From the NCBI RefSeq assembly GCF_963662755.1, contig NZ_OY759725.1, positions 2,121,781 through 2,185,780 on the forward strand: 64,000 nt of DNA, in the 5' to 3' direction. Source of the DNA: an uncultured Sulfurimonas sp. GTDB taxonomy: Bacteria; Campylobacterota; Campylobacteria; Campylobacterales; Sulfurimonadaceae. A program made the translations under genes and the position numbers. This document shows, in pieces, positions 7,548 through 15,832 of this stretch. Position 1 is the first letter of the stretch. Every line of letters begins with the position of its first letter. Under the pieces are notes generated by a model, which worked only from the letters and a program-made list of their open reading frames with translations, did no database searches and had not been told where the DNA came from.

Positions 7548-8848
7548 AAATACTTATAGTTGATGATAATTTTAACAATAGAACTATTTTAAGACTTCTT
7601 TTGCAAGATTATAAAGAAGATAACAATGTTGATTTTGAAGTTTATGAAGCAAGTGATGGCCTAGAAGCTCTAAAGATGTGTAAAGAAGATAGTTTTAACA
7701 TTGTTTTTATGGACATAATGATGCCAAATAAAGATGGTGTAGAAGCTACAAAAGCTATAAAAGAGATAAATTTAGGGATTATGATTATTGCTGTTTCTGC
7801 TGTTGATGATAATGTTAGAAAAAAAGAGATTTTAGATATCGGAGCAGAAGATTATATAGCTAAACCTATAAATGCAGATATCTTTAAAAGTAGAATTGCA
7901 AACTATATAACTATCGCTGAAGCTAGAGGACATCAAAAGATAAACAGTAGAACTATAAATGTATTTTCAAATGAAATTTATTCAAGACATACAAATTTTA
8001 TTATTAAATCAGAAGATTCACTTAGTGAGTTTTGGGAGTTTTTTCTCTTAAATGCAAAAAAGAAAAATGAATCCTTAAGTGATGTTGTGCGAACTATATT
8101 TAGCATAGCAGAAGCCCAAGTAAAACTTCGTGTAAAGAGTAGCATCTATATTGAAGAATCAGATGAGTATCAATACTTTACACTAACAAAGATAGATAAA
8201 CTCCCAAAAGGTATAGTCAAGCTTATAGTTAAAAAAAATAGACCTGAGTGCGAATATAAAATAACTAACTCAAAAATTTCTTTTGAATTAGCTAAGGTAT
8301 ATACACAGAGTGAAAAGGAAGTTACGGTAGTTGAAAAAGTTGATGAATCTATTGAAGATGTTATAGCATCTCCTATAGAGTATTCATCTCAAAAGTTGCT
8401 TGTTTTTGACTATATTGATGGTGATGATCTTTATGAGTTAGAAGATTATTCAGCTAAACTTAACTCTTTGATGTTGATAGTTGGAAGTGGAAATATTACT
8501 GAAGAGGAAGTGATGCAAATATGTGGATATTTAGAAAAATTAGCCTCCATACTAGCTACATATAGTGAAATTTACCCTATATCAAAAGCGCTTGCTACTT
8601 TATCCCATGATATGTTGCAATATATACAGGAGTTTGTAAAAAATGCTGTTGATCTTGGAGTTATGTGTCAAGCATTTAGCAACGATATGTCAACATGGAT
8701 TGAGATGTCATTTCAAAGTGGAGCACCAAGTATTGACTTTATGAATGATACTATTGTTGTAAATTGTCAAACGATTAGTGGAATGTTAGGTGTAAATAAT
8801 GCCAATAGTGAACTAAGCGAAGATTTAGATGACATTTTTGATTTTTAA
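7544..8848 (+). CDS. Response regulator with large uncharacterised C-terminal region
   Basis: 434 residues. The N-terminal receiver domain (about 1-125) has IVDDNFNNR, the phospho-acceptor in VFMDIMMPNKDG, VSA for the switch position and IAKPI for the conserved lysine. The remaining roughly 300 residues match no DNA-binding, GGDEF, HD-GYP or phosphatase motif I recognise. They begin with a mixed alpha/beta part and end with a helical part. The last residues, LSEDLDDIFDF, form an acidic tail ending in phenylalanine, like that of the CheZ-like protein of the same operon. The start overlaps the parA stop by 4 nt, and the 3' end overlaps the convergent diguanylate cyclase gene by 4 nt. Confidence 0.85.
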   Translation: MKILIVDDNFNNRTILRLLLQDYKEDNNVDFEVYEASDGLEALKMCKEDSFNIVFMDIMMPNKDGVEATKAIKEINLGIMIIAVSAVDDNVRKKEILDIGAEDYIAKPINADIFKSRIANYITIAEARGHQKINSRTINVFSNEIYSRHTNFIIKSEDSLSEFWEFFLLNAKKKNESLSDVVRTIFSIAEAQVKLRVKSSIYIEESDEYQYFTLTKIDKLPKGIVKLIVKKNRPECEYKITNSKISFELAKVYTQSEKEVTVVEKVDESIEDVIASPIEYSSQKLLVFDYIDGDDLYELEDYSAKLNSLMLIVGSGNITEEEVMQICGYLEKLASILATYSEIYPISKALATLSHDMLQYIQEFVKNAVDLGVMCQAFSNDMSTWIEMSFQSGAPSIDFMNDTIVVNCQTISGMLGVNNANSELSEDLDDIFDF

Positions 8849-10593
8849 AAACTAATTTGATTTTTGCCATTATGTTTGGATTTGTAAACTAAGGTGTCAA
8901 GTCTTTTAAAAAGTTCATCACTTGTTTCATTTTCTATATGTTGAACTAAACCTATGCTAACTGTTACATTTCCAACAATGTCAAATATATACTCATCTAT
9001 GATTTTTCTAAATCGTTCTGCATAAACCTTAGCATCTTCTAGTTTGGTATTTGGCAGTAAGGCTATAAACTCTTCTCCGCCATATCTTCCTGCTATATCT
9101 ATATCATCTCTTAAACTTTGTTGCATTAAATTAGCAATAGTTGATAAGACAACATCACCTACATCATGTCCATAGTTATCATTGACTTTTTTAAAATCAT
9201 CAATGTCAAACATTAAGACACAAAGTGGTGTATTTTGTCTTAGAGAGCGTCTGATTTCTAAGTAGAAATTTTTCATTAAAGAGTAACGATTGTGAATTTT
9301 AGTAAGAGAGTCTGTTGTTGCCAAGATTTCAAAATCATTTTTTATTTTTTCTAGTTCTGCTGTCCTTTGTTTAACTTTAGATTCTAATGTAAGATTTAAC
9401 TTTTGTAACTCATGCTTTTGAGACTCTATGTTGTTTTCATAATTATAAAAACTTTCTTTTAATTTTCTTGAAATAAGGTAAGAAATAATTAAAGAAATTA
9501 TCATAACAATAAAGGCTATATAGAGTATATTTTTAGATTTGAGTAAAAATATATCATAAATATCTAACTTCTTTTTGGTTACCTTATCTTCTATATTTGA
9601 AATATAAAAACCACTTCCTATAATCCACTCAGAGTTAGGAACTTTAGTAAAATAAGTATGTTTTTTGTCTATTTTATTTGTTTTTGGATTGATTATGTCG
9701 TAAGTTACTGTGGCACTATTTTTAGTTTTAAGTGTATCAAATAGTTCAATCATTGCTTGTTTAAGTGTTGGTATATCAAATAAATTTTTCCCTACTAAGT
9801 CAGGTTGAGATTTACTTATAAGTGCATTGCCATCTGTATTCATCATTATTATATAATGATCGCCTACAGTATCTACATTTTCAATGACATCTATTAGTTT
9901 TTCATCTGTTCTTTTTGTAGCTGTATCTATATATTCTCCTGAGCCAAAATACCAATCGTATTGCCCAAAAGACTTTACATAAACTATTTGTTCATACTGT
10001 TTATCTTTTGCTCCATTTGCTTTGGTAAAAGTGTCATATAAAAAACCTTCACCTTTTGTTTTACAAATATTTATCTCTTCTTTTATTATCTCTCTTCCTG
10101 TTGCATCTTTTAGATGGATAACAGATAGACCCTCAAAGTGTTTTAAATATTTTGGAGATAACATGGAAACCCCATTGTAGTCTATTATCCATATGAAGCT
10201 TTCTCCATCATTCCAGATGCTTGTCCCAAGTGAAGTTTTAATAATATTTTTTATATCTTTTTGTGATTTTGTAGTTTTGTATTTTTCGTAGATATTTGTA
10301 GCCATATCATAGGCTCTATATACACGCTCCTTTACAAGAAGTTCTAAGTCATTTTTTATAACAGATTTTCTATAAGATATTATTTGAGAGATATCATTTA
10401 TTTCAGTTTCAAGTGATTCTTTTTCTGAAATATAAAGATTTTTTTCCAACTCTTTTGTTGCTTTTAAAAAGTTTTCATTATACATTTGAATTGTTTGTGA
10501 GAATATTATTATCACAACAATTGGTATAAATAAGAGAGGTCCGTATGTAATTAATTTTAATAAATTATTTTTATCATATATATCATTGCTCAT
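8845..10593 (-). CDS. Membrane diguanylate cyclase with periplasmic Cache sensor
   Basis: 582 residues. A transmembrane helix near residues 13-33 is followed by a long periplasmic region with two Cache-like units (ESFIWIIDYNG, YDWYFGSGEYI and later SEWIIGSGFYIS), a second membrane helix near 350-372, a short coiled coil and a C-terminal GGDEF domain. The active site reads RYGGEEF, with DIDDFKKVND upstream, so synthesis of cyclic di-GMP is expected. The inhibitory I-site normally reads R-x-x-D at a fixed distance before the motif. Here that position holds D-D-I-D, so product inhibition may be altered. It is convergent with the chemotaxis operon. Confidence 0.93.
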   Translation of the reverse strand: MSNDIYDKNNLLKLITYGPLLFIPIVVIIIFSQTIQMYNENFLKATKELEKNLYISEKESLETEINDISQIISYRKSVIKNDLELLVKERVYRAYDMATNIYEKYKTTKSQKDIKNIIKTSLGTSIWNDGESFIWIIDYNGVSMLSPKYLKHFEGLSVIHLKDATGREIIKEEINICKTKGEGFLYDTFTKANGAKDKQYEQIVYVKSFGQYDWYFGSGEYIDTATKRTDEKLIDVIENVDTVGDHYIIMMNTDGNALISKSQPDLVGKNLFDIPTLKQAMIELFDTLKTKNSATVTYDIINPKTNKIDKKHTYFTKVPNSEWIIGSGFYISNIEDKVTKKKLDIYDIFLLKSKNILYIAFIVMIISLIISYLISRKLKESFYNYENNIESQKHELQKLNLTLESKVKQRTAELEKIKNDFEILATTDSLTKIHNRYSLMKNFYLEIRRSLRQNTPLCVLMFDIDDFKKVNDNYGHDVGDVVLSTIANLMQQSLRDDIDIAGRYGGEEFIALLPNTKLEDAKVYAERFRKIIDEYIFDIVGNVTVSIGLVQHIENETSDELFKRLDTLVYKSKHNGKNQISF

Positions 10594-10691
10594 AATATAG
10601 CTCCAATATACTAAATTTTATACATTCTATCATAAAAATATTTTATATTTGGAACTTTTTGTTATTTAAAATTAAAAAGAGATTGTTTTGT

Positions 10692-11408
10692 TTATAAAAA
10701 AATCTCTATAGCTCTAGCTAAATCTTCTGGAGTGTCTATACCAAAACCTGTACTTGAGACTTTTAACATTTTTATCTTTTTTTGATGATGAATAGCGCGA
10801 AGTTGTTCTAAGCCTTCTATATCTTCTATTGGTGCATCATCAAGATTACAAAACTCTTTAAGACTTTTTTTACTAAATCCATAGATGCCAATATGTCCAA
10901 AATAGTTTGCTCTTCCGCTTCTGTTATATGGAATTAGAGAACGAGAAAAATATATAGCGTTGTTTTGGTTATCTAAAACAACTTTAACAAGATTTGGATC
11001 TTTTGCTGAATCTGCATTTATAGCGTTATAGCAACTTCCCATAATAAATGGCTCATTTTCTTCTTGAAGTTTTTTGAGTTTATTTATAAGTGATTCTACA
11101 ACATCTGCTTCTATAAAAGGTTCATCTGCTTGAACATTGACAATAATCTCATTATCATCAAGTTTAAGAATGTTCGCACATTCGTTGATGCGGTCAGTTC
11201 CACTTTTGTGAGTTGTAGAAGTAAGCATTGCTTCGATGCCATGCTCTTTACAAATAGAGATGATTTTTTCATCATCAGCAGCCACAACAACCTTATCAAT
11301 ATGAGAAACTGCTTTGGCAGTTCTAACAACCATAGGCAGCCCACCAATATCTGCCAAAACCTTTTGTGGAAATCTAGTAGATGCTAGTCGTGCAGGGATA
11401 ATAATCAT
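10692..11408 (-). CDS. kdsB: 3-deoxy-manno-octulosonate cytidylyltransferase
   Basis: Activates KDO with CTP to CMP-KDO for lipopolysaccharide inner-core synthesis. The 238-residue protein starts IIPARLASTRFPQKVLADI, the nucleotide-binding signature of the family, and contains VNVQADEPFI and the late segment GIDTPEDLARA typical of KdsB. It is transcribed divergently from the trmN-like gene with a 51-bp gap, so the two probably share a promoter region. A 98-bp AT-rich gap separates it from the diguanylate cyclase gene; I see no distinct element in it. Confidence 0.95.
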   Translation of the reverse strand: MIIIPARLASTRFPQKVLADIGGLPMVVRTAKAVSHIDKVVVAADDEKIISICKEHGIEAMLTSTTHKSGTDRINECANILKLDDNEIIVNVQADEPFIEADVVESLINKLKKLQEENEPFIMGSCYNAINADSAKDPNLVKVVLDNQNNAIYFSRSLIPYNRSGRANYFGHIGIYGFSKKSLKEFCNLDDAPIEDIEGLEQLRAIHHQKKIKMLKVSSTGFGIDTPEDLARAIEIFL

Positions 11409-11459
11409 AATTTAATGCCTTTAAGATATAATTACAAAATTATATCCAAAAGGTGTTAG

Positions 11460-12155
11460 ATGCTTCTTTACCAACCTCAAGAAGGTTATTGCTATAACAG
11501 TGATTCTGTTTTTTTATATGATTTTATAGACTCTTTTAAACCAAAAGGTAAGGTTCTTGATGTTGGAGCTGGTTGTGGAATAGTGGGACTTTTAGTAGCT
11601 CGTGATAATCCAAAAGTAGAATTAGAAGCAGTTGAAAAACAAGAGACTTTTGTGGAGTATGCTACAATAAATGCAAGAGTAAATAACATAAAATACAAGA
11701 TGCATAAAGGTGATTTTGCAGATTTGGATGAGAGATTAAAATATGATTTTATCATATCAAATCCTCCTTTTTATCACGACAATGCATCTGTGAGTAAAAA
11801 TGAAATGTTATTTAATGCAAGGTATAATATCAACTTACCTTTAAAAATATTTTTTAAAAAGGTATCAAGACTCTTAAAACCAAGATCTCATTTTGTGTTT
11901 TGTTATGATGCATCTCAGTTTGGTCTTATATGCTCAGAACTTGATCGAGTTAAGTTAAGAGTTGTGGATGCTAGATTTGTGCATCCAAAAGCAGATAGAG
12001 GGGCTTCTTTAGTTATGTTACATGTTAGAAATGGCTCTTCATCTCTTATGAAAGTTCATAAACCACTTATTAGTTTTGATGGTGATGAGTTTTCACAAGA
12101 TGCAATGCGTATCTATAAAAAAGCTTCAACTCAGAGTATAAAATGTCTTCTATAA
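11460..12155 (+). CDS. TrmN6-like tRNA (adenine-N6) methyltransferase
   Basis: A 231-residue class I SAM-dependent methylase. Motif I is VLDVGAGCGIVGLL and the substrate-adenine motif is ISNPPFYH, typical of N6-adenine methylases such as TrmN, which modifies A37 of tRNA-Val. The start QPQEGYCYNSDSVFL also fits this family. The exact tRNA target is inferred from the family. The 3' end overlaps the YkgJ-type gene by 13 nt, suggesting one operon that continues to trpC. Confidence 0.85.
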   Translation: MLLYQPQEGYCYNSDSVFLYDFIDSFKPKGKVLDVGAGCGIVGLLVARDNPKVELEAVEKQETFVEYATINARVNNIKYKMHKGDFADLDERLKYDFIISNPPFYHDNASVSKNEMLFNARYNINLPLKIFFKKVSRLLKPRSHFVFCYDASQFGLICSELDRVKLRVVDARFVHPKADRGASLVMLHVRNGSSSLMKVHKPLISFDGDEFSQDAMRIYKKASTQSIKCLL

Positions 12156-12535
12156 TAAAAAAAGATGGATTTACTTATGCCTTTGATAGTAGTGCTTGTT
12201 CTACTTGTCAAGGTAGATGCTGTACTGGCGAGAGTGGCTATATCTATGTTTCTCAAAATGAAATAGAAAAAATTAGCAAATTATTGGATATAGATGTAAA
12301 TGAATTTGCAAGTAAGTACCTTTTTAAAAAAGGCTATAAGTATTCTATCAAAGAGATAAAGTATAATGATTCTTATGAATGTGTATTTTATGATAGAGAG
12401 ATAAATGGATGCAAGATTTATGAAGCTCGTCCATCTCAATGTATTACCTTTCCTTTTTGGGATTATTTTAAAAACAATATTGATGAGCTAAAACAAGAGT
12501 GTCCAGGAATATTAACAGGAAATAATGATGATTAA
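12143..12535 (+). CDS. YkgJ-family cysteine cluster protein
   Basis: A 130-residue protein with clustered cysteines: CSTCQGRCC near the N terminus, CVFYD and CKIYEARPSQC in the middle, and a final CPGI. This spacing is the signature of the YkgJ/UPF0153 family, thought to bind zinc or an iron-sulfur cluster. No enzymatic role is established for the family. It overlaps the methylase upstream by 13 nt and the TPR lipoprotein downstream by 11 nt. Confidence 0.88.
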   Translation: MSSIIKKDGFTYAFDSSACSTCQGRCCTGESGYIYVSQNEIEKISKLLDIDVNEFASKYLFKKGYKYSIKEIKYNDSYECVFYDREINGCKIYEARPSQCITFPFWDYFKNNIDELKQECPGILTGNNDD

Positions 12536-13817
12536 AATAATTTTATCTTTGTTCTTAGTCTTACTCTTTAGTGCTTGTTCACTAATGGATAGCTCTTCTG
12601 TAAAGCCATATGAAAAAGCTTTTGAAGAAGAAGATGCATATATACTTTTTGCCTTAAGAGCAGAAGAGTTAAAAGACTATGAGTCTGCATCTAGTATATT
12701 TAATACTCTTTATGAAAAGTCAGATAAAAAAGAGTATCTTTATAAATCATTACAAAATGATTTAGCAGCAGGTAAAAATGCCCAAGTAGTTTCCAAAGTA
12801 GATATTCAAACGAATGGTGAAATAGAAGATTATGTGCTTATTAGATTGAAAATAGTAGCTTTAATAGGTGATCAAAAATATGAAGAAGCTAGAGTCTTAG
12901 CAATCTCTTTGGTTGAGAAAACAAAAGATGTAAACGACTATGTTATAGTTAGTGAAATATATGTAAAACAAAAAAAGTATGATACTGCATTGAAGTACTT
13001 AGAGAGTGCATATACTAAAAACTACAATGAAAAAATACTAGATAGAATGTCAATAATTTTATATGTAAATTTACAAAGAAATAAAGAAGCTATAGCTCAA
13101 CTAGAAAGTCACACTAGGATTCATGGATGTTCTAGAATAATCTGTTTGAGGCTAATAGGTTTTTACTCAAATGAAAACAATGTAGATGGGCTTTTGTCTG
13201 TTTATTTGAGATTGTACGAGTTAGAAAAAGATGATGAAATAGCAAAAAAAATAGTTCAAATTTATGCTTATCAAAAAGAATATATAAAACTAATGTCCTT
13301 TTTACAAAATAATCATAGTGATGATGAACTACTTTTGCAGGTATATATAAATGCTAAAAACTATGAACATGCTTCAACTTTAGCACAAAAACTTTATGAT
13401 GAAACAGGCGATATTAATTATTTAGGACAAAGTGCTATTTTTGGATATGAAAGTAAGAAAAACAAATCTGATAAAAAGATGCAAAATGCTGTAATTAAAA
13501 AATTAAAAAAAGTAATAAAAATAGAAAAAAAACCACTATACTTAAACTATCTTGGATATCTTTTGATAGATCACTCCATAGATATAAAAGCTGGTATGGC
13601 TTATGTTAGAGAAGCTCTTAAGATAGAACCAAATTCTGCTTTTTATCTTGACTCTTTAGCATGGGGATATTATAAACTAGGAAAGTGTAAAAAAGCGTAT
13701 AGCATTATTTTAAAGGTAAGAAAATTAGAAGGTGGAGATGATTCTGAAGTTATAGCACATGAAAAAGCTATAAAAATATGTAATGATAAACAACAAAAGG
13801 GTGAAAGTAAAAAATGA
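12525..13817 (+). CDS. TPR-repeat lipoprotein
   Basis: 430 residues. The N-terminal signal ends in the lipobox LFSAC, with the lipidated cysteine at about residue 18, predicting an outer-membrane-anchored periplasmic protein. The rest is a series of helix-turn-helix TPR units, for example [18 protein letters not shown] and a terminal [25 protein letters not shown] lipoproteins act as assembly scaffolds; the partner is unknown. Its stop overlaps the trpC start by 4 nt (ATGA). Confidence 0.85.
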   Translation: MMIKIILSLFLVLLFSACSLMDSSSVKPYEKAFEEEDAYILFALRAEELKDYESASSIFNTLYEKSDKKEYLYKSLQNDLAAGKNAQVVSKVDIQTNGEIEDYVLIRLKIVALIGDQKYEEARVLAISLVEKTKDVNDYVIVSEIYVKQKKYDTALKYLESAYTKNYNEKILDRMSIILYVNLQRNKEAIAQLESHTRIHGCSRIICLRLIGFYSNENNVDGLLSVYLRLYELEKDDEIAKKIVQIYAYQKEYIKLMSFLQNNHSDDELLLQVYINAKNYEHASTLAQKLYDETGDINYLGQSAIFGYESKKNKSDKKMQNAVIKKLKKVIKIEKKPLYLNYLGYLLIDHSIDIKAGMAYVREALKIEPNSAFYLDSLAWGYYKLGKCKKAYSIILKVRKLEGGDDSEVIAHEKAIKICNDKQQKGESKK

Positions 13818-14599
13818 TTTTAGATGATATTATAAAAAAAACAAAAGAAGATTTAGTAAAAAGAGAAAAAGAGTTCTCACTAGATTGGCTAGGGCGTTCA
13901 CTTGCTTTTAATGCAAGAGCACCAAGAGATGTATTTCCATATTTGCAAGCGACAGAAGATGATCCATATAGAATTATCTCAGAAGTAAAAAAAGCATCTC
14001 CATCAAAGGGAGTTATACGAGAAGATTTTGATCCTCTTGCTATAGCTCAAGCTTACGAGAGAGGTGGTGCTAGTGCTATTTCAGTTCTTACAGAACCTCA
14101 CTTTTTTCAAGGTTCACTTGATTATCTTGGAGGTATTAGAAGATATGTTGGCATCCCACTTTTAAGAAAAGACTTCATAGTCTCTAAATACCAAATTTTA
14201 GAAGCAGTAGTTCATGGAGCTGATTTTATACTTTTAATTGCTGCAGCACTAAGTAAAAAAGAGTTAAAAGAACTTTTAGGATATACGAGACATCTTGGAA
14301 TGGAAGCTTTGGTTGAAGTTCATGATAAATCAGATTTAGTTAAAGCAATATATGCGGGAAGCGATATTATAGGCATAAATCATAGAAATTTACAAACTTT
14401 TGAGATGAATATGAACCTTTCTTATGAACTAATACCTATGATTCCAAACGGTAAAATCATAGTAGCTGAGAGTGGCATCTACGAACATGGTCAGTTAGAA
14501 GATTTAAGTAAAGCAGGAGTAGATGCATTTCTTGTAGGTGAATCTTTAATGCGTCAAGATGATGAAGAAGAGGCTTTAAAAAAATTAAAGAATGGTTAG
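13814..14599 (+). CDS. trpC: Indole-3-glycerol-phosphate synthase
   Basis: Fourth step of tryptophan synthesis: ring closure of carboxyphenylamino-deoxyribulose phosphate. At 261 residues it is a single-domain TrpC not fused to TrpF. It shows the family motifs [39 protein letters not shown] and VAESGIY, covering the catalytic lysines and glutamates of the barrel. It is not next to other trp genes, being the last member of an operon with a methylase, a YkgJ protein and a TPR lipoprotein. The 3' end forms part of a shared terminator with yqeY. Confidence 0.96.
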   Translation: MILDDIIKKTKEDLVKREKEFSLDWLGRSLAFNARAPRDVFPYLQATEDDPYRIISEVKKASPSKGVIREDFDPLAIAQAYERGGASAISVLTEPHFFQGSLDYLGGIRRYVGIPLLRKDFIVSKYQILEAVVHGADFILLIAAALSKKELKELLGYTRHLGMEALVEVHDKSDLVKAIYAGSDIIGINHRNLQTFEMNMNLSYELIPMIPNGKIIVAESGIYEHGQLEDLSKAGVDAFLVGESLMRQDDEEEALKKLKNG

Positions 14600-14617
14600 C
14601 TAAGCTAACAATTCTTT
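14587..14617. terminator. Bidirectional terminator between trpC and yqeY
   Basis: A 14-bp stem with one mismatch and a 3-nt TAA loop spans both stop codons of two convergent genes that abut at 14599/14600. On each strand the second arm ends in a T-rich run, so it can serve both directions. It is embedded in the coding ends of both genes. Confidence 0.75.
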
Positions 14618-15043
14618 AACACACTCGTTAATTCTTTTTCCATCAGCACGTCCTGCTAACTCTTTAGAAGCCATTCCCATAACTTTTCCCATGTCTTTTA
14701 TACTAGATGCACCAACTTTTGATATGATGTCTTTTAGTGCAGATGCTAATTCATCATCGTTTAATTGAGCAGGAAGATATAGAGTATAAAAAGCGATTTC
14801 ATCAAGTTCGATTTGCATAAGATCTTCACGAGATGCATCTTTGTACTGAGATGCAGCGTCATTTCTTCTTTTAACTTGTGTTTGAATAATTTTTATAATA
14901 TCATCATCGTTTAACTCTTTTCTTTCATCTACTTCTATCTGTTTAAAAGCACTAGTAAGCAAACGAAGAGCATCTCTTTTTTTTGTATCTTTTGCTTTCA
15001 TAGCATCTTTAATGTCTTGATTGATTATTTCTCTTAAAGTCAT
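14600..15043 (-). CDS. yqeY: GatB/YqeY domain protein
   Basis: A 147-residue soluble protein of the YqeY family, related to the tail domain of the GatB amidotransferase subunit. It starts LREIINQDIKDAMKAKD, contains ALRLLTSAFKQIEVDERKEL and ends with GMASKELAGRADGKRINE, all family hallmarks. It is thought to act around tRNA-dependent amide transfer but has no settled function. It is convergent with trpC and shares its terminator. Confidence 0.92.
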   Translation of the reverse strand: MTLREIINQDIKDAMKAKDTKKRDALRLLTSAFKQIEVDERKELNDDDIIKIIQTQVKRRNDAASQYKDASREDLMQIELDEIAFYTLYLPAQLNDDELASALKDIISKVGASSIKDMGKVMGMASKELAGRADGKRINECVKELLA

Positions 15044-15109
15044 AAATATCCTTTGGAACTATTTTTGCTAGTATTATAGCTAAATCTATGATTCTAAAAT
15101 GAGACAATA

Positions 15110-15832
15110 ATGATAAAACAAATTTTAATACTCTTCATGCCTTTTTATGCTATACTATTTCTTAGTGGCTGTACAGCGAATCTTACAGACCCAGAGATAA
15201 GCTTTGAACCACCTGCTTATGTTGAGCAGATGCCAGCAAAAGAAGATAAGCAAGATTATGTCTCAACTGGTAGCATCTTTGGTCAAGGAGACAATCCTCT
15301 CTTTTCAGATCATAAGGCTATGCATGTAAATGACATAGTAAGAGTTGTTATCTCAGAAAATGCTCAAAGTTCTTCTAGTGGTTCTAGAGATTTAAGTGAA
15401 ACAGATACAAGTGCTTTAGGTGGTGGAACTTTTGCTGCAACTGGTGGGAATCCTGCTGTTAGTGCTTATGCAAATAAACTAAATGGATTGGCCAATATAG
15501 GCTTTAATAGTGAATCTAGTAGTAATTATTCTGGAAGTGGAAGCGCTTCTAAAGATGCTTCTTTTACTACAACAGTCTCAGCTAGAATAGTAAAAGTGAT
15601 GCAAAATGGAAACTACTTTATCTCTGGAAAAAGAGAGATTTTAGTTGATGATCAAAAACAGATAATTCAAATAAGTGGTGTAATTCGTCCATACGATATA
15701 GACCAATACAATAAGATAGACTCTGCTCAGATGAGTGAGGCTAAAATTCTTTATCAAACTCAAGGGGATGTTGACCGTGCGACAAAACAAGGATGGGGAA
15801 CCAAAATTATTCAGGCTGCTTGGCCATTTTAG
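15110..15832 (+). CDS. flgH: Flagellar L-ring protein FlgH
   Basis: A 240-residue outer-membrane lipoprotein that forms the L ring around the flagellar rod. The signal peptide ends FLSGC (lipidated Cys21). The family motifs NPLFSDHKAMHVNDIV and the late stretch INQISGVIRPYDI-like segment (here IIQISGVIRPYDI) are present. A glycine/serine-rich middle segment is usual for the family. The 3' end overlaps the start region of the transglutaminase-like gene in another frame. The proximal ring partner FlgI is not in the window. Confidence 0.95.
   Translation: MIKQILILFMPFYAILFLSGCTANLTDPEISFEPPAYVEQMPAKEDKQDYVSTGSIFGQGDNPLFSDHKAMHVNDIVRVVISENAQSSSSGSRDLSETDTSALGGGTFAATGGNPAVSAYANKLNGLANIGFNSESSSNYSGSGSASKDASFTTTVSARIVKVMQNGNYFISGKREILVDDQKQIIQISGVIRPYDIDQYNKIDSAQMSEAKILYQTQGDVDRATKQGWGTKIIQAAWPF

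Noticed and set aside
10594..10691. Gap between the diguanylate cyclase and kdsB genes as a possible regulatory RNA
   Set aside because: Short, AT-rich and without stable structure or conserved motif.
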